A stretch of 38,642 nt of DNA from REEB95 sp050729835 (lineage in GTDB: Bacteria > Pseudomonadota > Alphaproteobacteria > ATCC43930 > CGMCC-115725). Shown here one piece after another: positions 15,635 through 23,582 of this stretch. The notes below the pieces were generated by a model. The model had not been told where the DNA came from, did no database searches, and was given only the letters and a program-made list of their open reading frames with translations. How positions within the stretch are numbered: position 1 is the first letter of the stretch; every line of letters begins with the position of its first letter. The position numbers and the translations under genes are program-made. The stretch is taken from NCBI GenBank assembly GCA_050729835.1, contig JBOHLS010000022.1, positions 1 through 38,642 on the forward strand, read 5' to 3'.

Positions 15635-16577
15635 GCGCGTCTGGGTCGCCGGCCATCGTGGCTTGGTCGGCGCCGCGCTGGTCCGGCGTCTGGCCGCAGA
15701 GGCGTGCGAGATTCTGACGGTGGCGCACGCCGATTGCGACCTGCGCCGCGCTCCGGCGGTGGAGGCCTGGATGAAGGCCAACCGGCCGCAGGCGGTATTC
15801 GTCGCCGCGGCGCGCGTCGGTGGCATCTATGCCAACGATTCGCGGCCGGCGGATTTTCTCTACGACAACCTGATGATCGCGGCGAACGTGATCGAGGCGG
15901 CGCGCCGGACCGGCGTCGAGAAGCTGCTCTTCCTCGGCTCAACCTGCATCTATCCGCGGCTCGCCGCGCAGCCGATGCGCGAGGACGCGCTCTTGACCGG
16001 TCCGCTCGAGCCGACCAACCAATGGTACGCGGTCGCCAAGATCGTCGGCATCAAGCTGGTGCAGGCCTATCGCCGACAACACGGCTGCGATTTCATCGCC
16101 GCGATGCCAACCAATCTCTACGGCCCCGGCGACAATTTCGACCTGCGCTCGAGCCACGTCCTGCCCGCGCTGATCGCCAAGGCGCACGACGCCGTCGCGC
16201 AAGGCGCCGCGACGCTCGAAATCTGGGGCAGCGGCCGGCCGCTGCGCGAGTTCCTCCATGTCGACGACTGCGCCGACGCGCTGGTGCACCTGATGAAAAC
16301 CTATTCGAGCGAGGAGATCGTCAATGTCGGCAGCGGCCGGGAGATTGCCATCGCCGAGCTGGCCGCGCTGGTCGGCCGCGTCGCCGGATTCCGCGGCCGC
16401 TTGGTCTTCGACCCGACCAAGCCCGACGGCACGCCGCGCAAGCTGGTCGACATCGGGCGTCTGACGGGGCTCGGCTGGCGACCCCGCATCGCGCTCGAGG
16501 ACGGCGTGCGCGAGACCTATCGCTGGTATGCCGAGCACCGGCAGTCGGTGCGGAGACAGCAGCTTGAAGCCGTCTGA
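15600..16577 (+). CDS. fcl: GDP-L-fucose synthase (epimerase/reductase)
   Basis: This 325-residue bifunctional 3,5-epimerase/4-reductase makes GDP-L-fucose from the Gmd product with NADPH. The start is ATG at 15600, overlapping gmd by 35 bases; a GTG at 15612 is an alternative. The N-terminal Rossmann motif is VWVAGHRGLVGAALVRRL. RVGGIYANDSRPADFLYDNL, LGSTCIYP (epimerase Cys), Y-x3-K in NQWYAVAKIVGIKL, and PTNLYGPGDNFD with SSHVLPAL (conserved His) are all present. The usual NEPYA is NQWYA. It lies between gmd and a flippase gene in one plus-strand unit and should supply fucose for the EPS. Confidence 0.94.
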   Translation: MPASVPFALRNKRVWVAGHRGLVGAALVRRLAAEACEILTVAHADCDLRRAPAVEAWMKANRPQAVFVAAARVGGIYANDSRPADFLYDNLMIAANVIEAARRTGVEKLLFLGSTCIYPRLAAQPMREDALLTGPLEPTNQWYAVAKIVGIKLVQAYRRQHGCDFIAAMPTNLYGPGDNFDLRSSHVLPALIAKAHDAVAQGAATLEIWGSGRPLREFLHVDDCADALVHLMKTYSSEEIVNVGSGREIAIAELAALVGRVAGFRGRLVFDPTKPDGTPRKLVDIGRLTGLGWRPRIALEDGVRETYRWYAEHRQSVRRQQLEAV

Positions 16578-18087
16578 CGCCGCCAAGGCGCTCGCCACCG
16601 ACCATCTGCTCGCCGACATCCGCGGCCGCTCGGTGCGCGGCGGCGCCGTCACCTTCGGCGCCCAGGCCGGCAAAGTGGCGCTTCAGCTCGCCACCGTCGT
16701 CGTCCTGGTTCGCTTGCTGCCGCCCGGCGCGTTCGGCCTCATCGCCATGGTCGCCGCGCTGTCGTCAGTGCTCGAATTCGTCAAGGAGCTGGGTCTGTCG
16801 GCCGCGACCATCCGCAAGACCGACATCAACCATGCCCAGGTTTCGGCGCTGTTCTGGATCAACGTCGCGGCCGGCGTGCTGATCGCGGCGTTGCTGTTTC
16901 TCGCTGCTCCGCTGATCGCCGACTTCTACCGCGCGCCAGCGGTGACGGCGGTGACGCGCTGGCTGGCGCTGAGTTTCCTCATGAGCGGCCTGACGGTGCA
17001 GCATTGGGCGCTGCTGCGCCGCCAGATGCGCTTCACCGCCACGATCTGCGTCGATATTGGCAGCGATTTGACGGGCCTGGTCGTCGCCGTCGTGCTGGCC
17101 CTGGCCGGCGCCGGTTATTGGGCGCTGGTGGCGCAGCGACTCGCCGTGCCGGCGATCGCGCTGATCGGCAGCTGGTCGCTGTGCCGCTGGCGGCCGGCGT
17201 GGCCGCGGCCGGCGGCCGGCGTGCGCGAACTCTTCGCCTTCGGCGCCTCGGTGACCGGCGTCAACCTCACCGGCGCGATCAGCCGCAGCATCGACCAGAT
17301 TCTGATTGGCTGGGCCTGGGGCGCCGACGTGCTCGGCGTTTACGAGCGCGCGGCGAAGCTGCTGCTGACGCCGATCAACAATCTGGCGGTGCCGCTTTAT
17401 GCCGTCGGCATGCCGACGCTGAGCCGCATCGCGCACCAGGACGAGCGCTATCGCCGCGCCTTCAACGAGCTGTTCGAGAATCTGGCGATGATCGTCCTGC
17501 CCAGCGCGGCGCTGCTGGCGACGACCGCCGATTGGGCGGTGCGCATCCTGTTCGGCGCGCGCTGGTCCGCCGCCGTGCCGTTGGCGATGTGGTTCGCGGC
17601 CGCCGCCGCGTACCTGCCGCTGGTGCAGACCGCCGGCCTGCTCTATCTCAGCCAGAACCGGCCGCGCGAGATGCTGCGCGCTGGATTGGTGGATTTGGCG
17701 CTTTGCGTGCTGGCGGTTGCCGCCAGCTTGCGCTTCGGCGCGGTCGCGGTGGCCACGGCGCTGGCGGCGGTCGGGCTCGCTCTGCGCCTGCCGATCGGAT
17801 TCTGGCTGGCGACCCGGCGCGGTCCGGTGCGCTTCGGCGATTTGTGGGCGGCGCTGGTGCCGGCCGCGCTGGCGGCCCTGGCGACCGGCGCCGCGGTTCT
17901 GGTTCTGCGCCGCGTGCTGCTGCCGGCAGCAACCCCGGCACTGCCCGGCGCGATCCTGGCGATCCTGATTGCGGCGACCGCCGCCACGGCAACCTATCTG
18001 GCGTTGCCGCGCTCGCGCCGCGCGCTGCGCGGCCTGGGGCGGCTTGCTCATGATCTGCGCCGCCGGCAGCCGGCGCTCAAGACCTAG
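16564..18087 (+). CDS. wzx: Wzx-type polysaccharide flippase (MOP superfamily), copy 2
   Basis: This 507-residue multi-pass membrane protein is a close paralogue of the one at 6552-8105. Shared sequence includes GRSVRGGAVT, LRRQMRFT, YWALVAQRLA, SIDQILIGWAWG and GVYERAAKLLLTPINNL. I choose the TTG at 16564 because GGAGA (16552-16556) lies seven bases before it, which makes a 14-base overlap with fcl. An ATG at 16528 would lengthen it by 12 residues. The long basic C-terminal tail (RRLAHDLRRRQPALK) is cytoplasmic. Its role is export of undecaprenyl-linked units. Why the locus has two flippases is unclear: they may serve two polymers, or one may be redundant. Confidence 0.84.
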   Translation: MKPSDAAKALATDHLLADIRGRSVRGGAVTFGAQAGKVALQLATVVVLVRLLPPGAFGLIAMVAALSSVLEFVKELGLSAATIRKTDINHAQVSALFWINVAAGVLIAALLFLAAPLIADFYRAPAVTAVTRWLALSFLMSGLTVQHWALLRRQMRFTATICVDIGSDLTGLVVAVVLALAGAGYWALVAQRLAVPAIALIGSWSLCRWRPAWPRPAAGVRELFAFGASVTGVNLTGAISRSIDQILIGWAWGADVLGVYERAAKLLLTPINNLAVPLYAVGMPTLSRIAHQDERYRRAFNELFENLAMIVLPSAALLATTADWAVRILFGARWSAAVPLAMWFAAAAAYLPLVQTAGLLYLSQNRPREMLRAGLVDLALCVLAVAASLRFGAVAVATALAAVGLALRLPIGFWLATRRGPVRFGDLWAALVPAALAALATGAAVLVLRRVLLPAATPALPGAILAILIAATAATATYLALPRSRRALRGLGRLAHDLRRRQPALKT

Positions 18088-18107
18088 CGCCAGGGAGACC
18101 TAGGCGC
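18087..18107. terminator. Hairpin spanning the stops of two convergent genes
   Basis: GCGCCAGG (18087-18094) and CCTAGGCGC (18099-18107) pair with one bulged base around the tetraloop GAGA, a GNRA loop on the plus transcript. The hairpin covers the end of the flippase gene and the stop codon of the minus-strand gene at 18100. No T-run is present on either side, so it is at most a weak bidirectional terminator. Confidence 0.35.
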
Positions 18108-19341
18108 CGACCGGCGTGCCGTCATCGTCGTCCGCCGGCGCGCCGCGCTTGATGCGCAACCGGCCGTTGCGATCGATCCACAGGCGATAATCGCCGAGTT
18201 GCGGCAGGTTGCGGCTTTGCCAGTGGGCACCGAAGCGCACGCCGCCGTCCGGACCGCCGATCTCGAGCGCCTCGAAGCCGTTGTCGTAACGCACGGCGCC
18301 GGCACAGCCGATCAGCGTCGCATTGCCGGCGCGCGTACCGCCGAGCCGCGCCAGCCCGGCGCCGGCGGCGCTGCCGCCGCCACTGCCGGTGCAGCCCATC
18401 ATGTTCAGGCGCCCGGCGACAAAGGCGCGGAGCAGCCCAGTCTGGTGAAAGACCGAATAGGCCGTGCAACCGACCAGCGTGCCGAAATTGTTGAGGTGAA
18501 TGCCGCAATCGCCGCCGGCGAAATCCTTGGCCGCGGTGTGATTGTTCTCGAAGCCGCAATTCGACAGCAGCGTGCACCCGTTGCCAGCAAGCAGGCCGAA
18601 TTTGCCATTGAGCAGGAAATAGCAGCCATGAAAGGCGACGTCGTAGCAGTTGCGGATCATCCCGGCGCCGTGCTCGCCGTTCTGGCCAAACACCGAGCCG
18701 AAGACATGCAGGGCCGAGAGGATGCCGCCGTGGCTGCCGTGCGCGAAGGTCGCGCCATTACCCTTGTTGCTGCGGAAATAGGCGTTGAGGATCTGGCCCT
18801 CGAACACATTGCCGACCAGCCGACATCCGTCGCCGCCGCAGCCCTGCACGTTCACGTCGCGCAGGCAGAAATTGTAGAAATAGACGCCGCCGCCGTCGCA
18901 TTCGACATAGATACCATGGCCTTCGCGGCCCCTGCCTAGAATATCGAGACCCTCGACCAGCACGAAACGCGCCGTAGCGCGGCAGAGGATTTCGAGCACG
19001 TTGCCGCCGTCGGCGATCTCCGAGTCGAGCCGCGCGCCGTGACCGACGACGCCGCTCTGGCGCCCCAGATTACCCGATGTGCCGTGGCCGAACTCGATGC
19101 GTAGCGTGCGCGTCAGGCGATAAGTGCCGGGCGGAACCATTAGCACCGTGCCGCCGGCGGCGAACGTACGATCGAGCGCCTTCTGCAAGGCGGCGGTGTC
19201 GTCGGCGCGGCCGTCGCCGACGGCGCCGAAATCCGCCGCGTTCAGCACGCGCCGCGGCGGTGCGGCTTGCGCCGGACGCGCAGCGGCAGCGATCCCCAGG
19301 GCCGCGCCGGCACCGAACAATCCGCGCCGTCCGAGCTCCAT
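18100..19341 (-). CDS. Tat-exported right-handed beta-helix protein (pectate lyase 3-like)
   Basis: This is a 413-residue protein. Residues 1-27 are a twin-arginine signal: GRRGLFGAGAALGIAAAA then PAQA. Next comes VLNAADFGAVGDGRADDTAALQKALDRTFAAGGTVLMVPPGTYRL, the signature opening of the Pectate_lyase_3/GH28-like beta-helix superfamily. Regular Gly/Asn-rich coils follow (GHGIYVECDGGGVYFYNF and later GNGCTLLSNCGFENN). Members cleave or modify polysaccharides in the periplasm or outside the cell. Its ATG lies one base after the wzy stop, so it is the last gene of the EPS operon. I infer a role in trimming or degrading the polymer during export. No catalytic residue can be assigned by eye. Confidence 0.82.
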   Translation of the reverse strand: MELGRRGLFGAGAALGIAAAARPAQAAPPRRVLNAADFGAVGDGRADDTAALQKALDRTFAAGGTVLMVPPGTYRLTRTLRIEFGHGTSGNLGRQSGVVGHGARLDSEIADGGNVLEILCRATARFVLVEGLDILGRGREGHGIYVECDGGGVYFYNFCLRDVNVQGCGGDGCRLVGNVFEGQILNAYFRSNKGNGATFAHGSHGGILSALHVFGSVFGQNGEHGAGMIRNCYDVAFHGCYFLLNGKFGLLAGNGCTLLSNCGFENNHTAAKDFAGGDCGIHLNNFGTLVGCTAYSVFHQTGLLRAFVAGRLNMMGCTGSGGGSAAGAGLARLGGTRAGNATLIGCAGAVRYDNGFEALEIGGPDGGVRFGAHWQSRNLPQLGDYRLWIDRNGRLRIKRGAPADDDDGTPVGA

Positions 19342-19342
19342 A

Positions 19343-20728
19343 TCAGGCTCCGCGGCGCCGCCACTGCGGCTGCGGCAGCAGCGGCCTGGGCCGCAGGCCC
19401 TTGGCGGACCGCAGATAAGGCCGCGGATAAGGAAAAGCCGGCATCAGGGCCGCGCGCACCGCATCACGATCGGCGAGGATGGCACAGGCGCCGCTCAGCA
19501 ACAAAACCGTCCAGGTCTTGGGCCCGACATAGGCGCCCGAGGCCTGACCGAGGCCCACCCACACCATCCAGCAGAACGGCACGCTCGGCACACCCAGCAC
19601 CTTGAGCCAGAGGCTGAGCCCGGCGAGGATCACCGTGCCCCAGACCAGACCGAGATAGATCCAGTGCAGCCAGAAATAGTTGGTCAGCACACTCGACGTA
19701 TCGGAGATGTCCCACGCCGAGGAAAAGGCCGCCGAGCGCATATAGACGTTGGCGACTTCGTTGGCAATGAACTGTTCGCCGGTGAGGCCGGCACCGGCGA
19801 ACGGATAATGCTCGATGACGTTGCGGGCGACCAGCGCCGGGCCGGTGACGCGATAGAAAAAGCTGGCGTCGTTGCCCGAGGCGATATTCTGCATGCGTGT
19901 GGAGAAAATCGAGTGGCCGAGCCAATCGAAGACGGCGAGCGCAACGATGGAGAAGAACACGAGCAGCGCCATGCGCACGAAGGCCGGCGACCAGGTTCGC
20001 GCGCGCAGCAACTGATAAGGGACGAGCAGCGGGATCATCAGCAGCAGGGTCGGACCGGGCATGACGACGATGCCCAGCACCATCAAGACAAGATATTTAA
20101 GCGGCGCAAAACGCGTTCGCGTCACCATCAGCCAGGAAAAACTGAATAGCGTGTAAGCGAATGTGACGGCGGACGGCTCGCTGGTGAACAGTTTGGGGCG
20201 GATGCGGCCGTAGAGCACTTGATCGCGCAAATCGGCGTCGTAGACGTTGAGCGCCTTGTAAATCGCGTGACGGACCGCGTCGCTGATCGGCCGCAGTCCG
20301 GCATAATCCTCGAGCAGGCAGCCGATAAAAATGACGATGCAGAAGCCGAGGAACAGATGCGCGATCTGGTTGCGGCTGGCGCGCAGGACAGTGAGGAAGA
20401 GGGCATAGCTGATCACCAGCGAATAGGTGATCTGGATCAGCCCAGTGAACCGCTTGCCGAGATGCGCAAGATCGGTCGCCGAGAAGATCGAACCGACATA
20501 GAGCAGGACGACGAACAGCAGCGCTGCCAAATGCGCCGGCACGATGTCGTTGCGGCGACGCCACAGCAGAAACATGCCGGCGACCCCGGAAGGCGCCGAT
20601 GGAAACGGGATCCGGGTGCTGATCTGGAGCGTATAGCCGGTGTAGATCCCGATCATGAACACGATCAGGAGCAACATGTCGGCGACCCCGAGGCGCTGAT
20701 CGGCCGGCAACCGCCGGCCCGCCGTCAC
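19343..20728 (-). CDS. wzy: Wzy-like polysaccharide polymerase
   Basis: This 461-residue membrane protein has about ten or more hydrophobic segments (MLLLIVFMIGIYTGYTL, LAALLFVVLLYVG, ISYALFLTVL, YLVLMVLGIVVM) and a large periplasmic loop in the second half (NIASGNDASFFYRVTGPALVARN). This is the layout of O-antigen ligase/Wzy proteins, which join lipid-linked repeat units in the periplasm. The sequence family is poorly conserved, so the call rests on topology and operon position. I choose the GTG at 20728 because it forms a GTGA overlap with the preceding glycosyltransferase stop; ATG at 20791 is possible. It is followed by the beta-helix gene one base later. Confidence 0.75.
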   Translation of the reverse strand: MTAGRRLPADQRLGVADMLLLIVFMIGIYTGYTLQISTRIPFPSAPSGVAGMFLLWRRRNDIVPAHLAALLFVVLLYVGSIFSATDLAHLGKRFTGLIQITYSLVISYALFLTVLRASRNQIAHLFLGFCIVIFIGCLLEDYAGLRPISDAVRHAIYKALNVYDADLRDQVLYGRIRPKLFTSEPSAVTFAYTLFSFSWLMVTRTRFAPLKYLVLMVLGIVVMPGPTLLLMIPLLVPYQLLRARTWSPAFVRMALLVFFSIVALAVFDWLGHSIFSTRMQNIASGNDASFFYRVTGPALVARNVIEHYPFAGAGLTGEQFIANEVANVYMRSAAFSSAWDISDTSSVLTNYFWLHWIYLGLVWGTVILAGLSLWLKVLGVPSVPFCWMVWVGLGQASGAYVGPKTWTVLLLSGACAILADRDAVRAALMPAFPYPRPYLRSAKGLRPRPLLPQPQWRRRGA

Positions 20729-21912
20729 AGGGCCGACACCGCCGACAGGAAATGCCGGCCGCGGCTCGGCCAGTCGAATGAGTCGCGACATCGCTCGTAG
20801 GCCCTGTTCTGTAACCGATTGAGGCGTCCGAGATCGTCGATCGCCCGCCACACGCCCAGCGCCAGCGCCAGCTGATCCGGGTAAATCTGGATGCTATCGT
20901 CGCGCTCGAGCGGCACCCCGGCGACCGAGCCCTCGAGGGCAAAGATCGGCATTCGGTTGAAGATGTATTCGAGCACCTTGAGCTTGAATCCCCCGCCGTT
21001 GCGCTCGGGCACGATGGCGATCCGCGCCGACTCCAAATAACGGTCGACCCGATCCACGGTTCCGGTGAAGTGCGTGGCGACCAGGGCTTTCTGCATCTGA
21101 TCGAAAAACGCGCGGTCGCCGCTGCCGACGACTTCGAGCTCGACGCCGTGCGCGGCGAAGATCGGGTCGGCGACCTCGATGAACTCGGCGATGTTGAGCC
21201 GCTTGGCGATCCAGTCGAAGCTGCCGACGATGACGGCGCGGCGCGGCAGATCGGGCGTGATCTGGCGCTCGGCAATGGCCCGGCCGCCATAACCCGGCGT
21301 CAGCACCTCGATCTGCTTGTGCGCCCATTCGGCGCCGTAGAGCGCGCGATCATCGGAAGTGATCGCCGTGATCAGATCGGCCTCGGCGACGAGCGCGCGC
21401 TCGAGCCGTGCGACCTTGCAGGCGTCGAGCTTCAGCCCCTGACGCTTGAGGAAGCCGGGATGATTGTCGGCCAGCGCCCGCCGCAGGCTGCTTTCGTGGT
21501 TGTGCGAGACGTAGACGATCTTGGGACGGCCGCGCCGATGCGGCCAGCGGTTCAACACCCGTTGCAGCGCCCACCCCGCCGAGATGCCGTCGAACGCCAC
21601 GGTGTCGAAATCGCCGTCGGCCAGCACGTCGTCGAGCACGCGACGCATCGTCGGCGTGGTGCAGCGCTTGGCGATGTTGGGCAAGGGCGAGGTCAGGCTC
21701 GCACGATGCGAAAGCGGCTTGTCCGCGGCCAGGCGCCAGAGCAACTGGCCCTCGCGGGCGCCGTCGCGACGCGTCGACTCGGCGCGCGCCAAGCCGACGA
21801 CGACGACCTCGGCCCCCGCCTCGGCGACGGCGTCGATCAATCCTCCGGAGTAGAGATATTGGCCGTTATACGCCGGCGTCGGATCCGCCAGCGTCAGCCA
21901 CAGGCATCGCAT
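20725..21912 (-). CDS. GT4-like glycosyltransferase
   Basis: This 395-residue GT-B type protein has MRCLWLTLADPTPAYNGQYLYSGG at the N-terminus, IVYVSHNHESSLRRALAD near residue 135, AVIVGSFDWIAKRLNI in the second domain, and GGGFKLKVLEYIFNRMPIFALEGSVAGVPL near residues 305-335 (the donor-binding region). This pattern is seen in rhizobial-type EPS glycosyltransferases. The start is ATG at 21912, 18 bases after the WcaJ-type gene. Its stop overlaps the start of wzy. It probably adds a sugar to the lipid-linked unit begun by the WcaJ homologue. Specificity is unknown. Confidence 0.8.
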   Translation of the reverse strand: MRCLWLTLADPTPAYNGQYLYSGGLIDAVAEAGAEVVVVGLARAESTRRDGAREGQLLWRLAADKPLSHRASLTSPLPNIAKRCTTPTMRRVLDDVLADGDFDTVAFDGISAGWALQRVLNRWPHRRGRPKIVYVSHNHESSLRRALADNHPGFLKRQGLKLDACKVARLERALVAEADLITAITSDDRALYGAEWAHKQIEVLTPGYGGRAIAERQITPDLPRRAVIVGSFDWIAKRLNIAEFIEVADPIFAAHGVELEVVGSGDRAFFDQMQKALVATHFTGTVDRVDRYLESARIAIVPERNGGGFKLKVLEYIFNRMPIFALEGSVAGVPLERDDSIQIYPDQLALALGVWRAIDDLGRLNRLQNRAYERCRDSFDWPSRGRHFLSAVSAL

Positions 21913-21930
21913 GGACCCGCCGAATCGCCG

Positions 21931-23427
21931 TCAATATGCCCGCGCATCGGTGAACCCCACCATGATGGTCCGGAGGATGATCTTGAGGTCGAGCAGGACC
22001 GACCAGTGCTCGATGTAATAGAGGTCGTATTCGACGCGGCGCTGGATCTGCTCGATCGTCTGCGTCTCGCCGCGCCAGCCGTTGATTTGCGCCCAGCCAG
22101 TGATGCCCGGCTTCATCCGGTGCCGTGCGTCGTAATAGCGCACGGCGTCGTGATAAAGCACGCCGCCGGCCTTGGCGGATATCGCATGCGGACGCGGCCC
22201 GACGATCGACATCTCGCCGCGCAGGACGTTGATGAATTGTGGCAGTTCGTCAAGAGTCGTGTGCCGCAGAAATGCACCGACGCGCGTCACGCGCGGGTCG
22301 TTGCGCGTCGTCAGCTTCTCGGCGTTCGGATCGCGGGCGTGATGATACATGGTGCGGAACTTCAGCACCTCGATGAGCTCGCGATTGAAGCCATAGCGCT
22401 TCTGGCGGAAGAACACCGGGCCCGGGCTGTCGAGCCTGACGGCAACCGCGATCGCCGCCAGCAGCGGCGAGATTAGCAGCAGGATGAAGGCCGCGAGCAC
22501 GCGGTCCTCGGTCGCCTTGGCGATCCACTTCCAATCGCTGACCGGCCGGTCGATGACGTTGAACATCGTCAGGCCGTTGATCTGGCTGACCTCGCAGGGG
22601 CCGACGTCGAACACGAAGGACTCCGAGCAGAGACGGACATCGACCGGCACCAGCCGCAATTTGCTCATGGCTTCGGCGAGCCGCAGGTCGGCGGCTGCCG
22701 GCATCGCCACGATCACCATGTCGATCCTGCCGTCGCGGACGTCGCCGACCAGGTCGTCGAGGTCGCCGAGGACCGCATGGCCCGCGCACTGCGCCATCGC
22801 ATGCGGCTCGCGCCGGTCGCGATAGACGCCGACGATCTCGATTTCCGGATCGGGCACCGCCGCGCAGTGGTGCAGAAACCGCTCGGCGAGCCGGCCGATG
22901 CCGACGACGGCGACCCGGCGGCTCATGCGCCCGGCGCGCTGCCAGGTGCGGACGCGACCCGAGAACGCCGTCCGGACGGCGGCGAGCCCGGCCGACCCCA
23001 CCATGAGCCACAGCAGCAACCAGATGTGGGTCGCGTTGCTGTTGAAGCCGCTGATGCGCAAAGCGACGAACAACGCCCCGATCGTCGCCAACCACGCCGT
23101 AAAGGCTTGCGCCAGCGCCATCATCTGCGCGTGGGCCAAGCTGGCGAAGCGGTAGCCGCCGAATACCTGGAGCAGGTTGACGAACAGTATCGTGCCGACG
23201 ATGGCGAGAATCTGGAAGAGCTGGGCGTGGACCAGGATATGCTGCGATAGCCAGTAGAGCGAGAACAGTCCGGTGCCGAAAATGACGGCGAGATCGCCCG
23301 CGGCGACGATTCCGGCGGTCACTCGCACCGAAACCGGCGGCGAGCCGGCACGTCGTGTTTTCGTCGCCGCATCGCCGGCCGGACCGTGTGAAGCGGCGTT
23401 GAAAAGTGAATCGCGTTCACCAGGCAT
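21931..23427 (-). CDS. wcaJ: Undecaprenyl-phosphate sugar-1-phosphate transferase (WcaJ family)
   Basis: This 498-residue polyisoprenyl-phosphate hexose-1-phosphate transferase puts the first sugar (often glucose) on undecaprenyl phosphate and so starts EPS synthesis. The N-terminal half has four to five membrane segments (residues about 40-170). A Rossmann-like CoA-binding part follows (RRVAVVGIGRLAERFLHH, VDMVIVAMP-type). The C-terminal catalytic domain has RLDSPGPVFFRQKRYGFN, LKFRTMYHHA, TTLDELPQFINVLRGEMSIVGPRPHA and MKPGITGWAQINGWRGET. The ATG at 23427 has GGAG upstream and excludes a longer spurious extension. It lies within the minus-strand operon after a 155-base gap. Confidence 0.92.
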   Translation of the reverse strand: MPGERDSLFNAASHGPAGDAATKTRRAGSPPVSVRVTAGIVAAGDLAVIFGTGLFSLYWLSQHILVHAQLFQILAIVGTILFVNLLQVFGGYRFASLAHAQMMALAQAFTAWLATIGALFVALRISGFNSNATHIWLLLWLMVGSAGLAAVRTAFSGRVRTWQRAGRMSRRVAVVGIGRLAERFLHHCAAVPDPEIEIVGVYRDRREPHAMAQCAGHAVLGDLDDLVGDVRDGRIDMVIVAMPAAADLRLAEAMSKLRLVPVDVRLCSESFVFDVGPCEVSQINGLTMFNVIDRPVSDWKWIAKATEDRVLAAFILLLISPLLAAIAVAVRLDSPGPVFFRQKRYGFNRELIEVLKFRTMYHHARDPNAEKLTTRNDPRVTRVGAFLRHTTLDELPQFINVLRGEMSIVGPRPHAISAKAGGVLYHDAVRYYDARHRMKPGITGWAQINGWRGETQTIEQIQRRVEYDLYYIEHWSVLLDLKIILRTIMVGFTDARAY

Positions 23428-23551
23428 ACGTACAACTCCAACAAAATCACGACCCCCTGGTCTCCCTTGGTGCACCTCCCGCCAGACCCGCCGCTTTTTG
23501 CCGGCTTCTTCTTCGTTGGCGGAATTGTCCCTGCGCGGTGTCGCGCCAGGG

Positions 23552-23581
23552 TGTGACTTTGTTGAGAGTCGTTGTGACTTT
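23552..23581. promoter_or_regulatory. Direct repeat TGTGACTTT, 21 bases apart
   Basis: TGTGACTTT occurs at 23552-23560 and again at 23573-23581, two helical turns apart, in the 155-base gap upstream of the WcaJ-type gene and next to the stop of the preceding gene. It may be an operator for an internal promoter. The binding protein is unknown. Confidence 0.4.
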
Positions 23582-23582
23582 C

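Noticed and set aside
19343..20728. The polymerase-like membrane protein as an exosortase for the PEP-CTERM-like protein
   Set aside because: The topology and the large late periplasmic loop fit Wzy, and I cannot see the conserved Cys/Arg/His pattern of exosortases.
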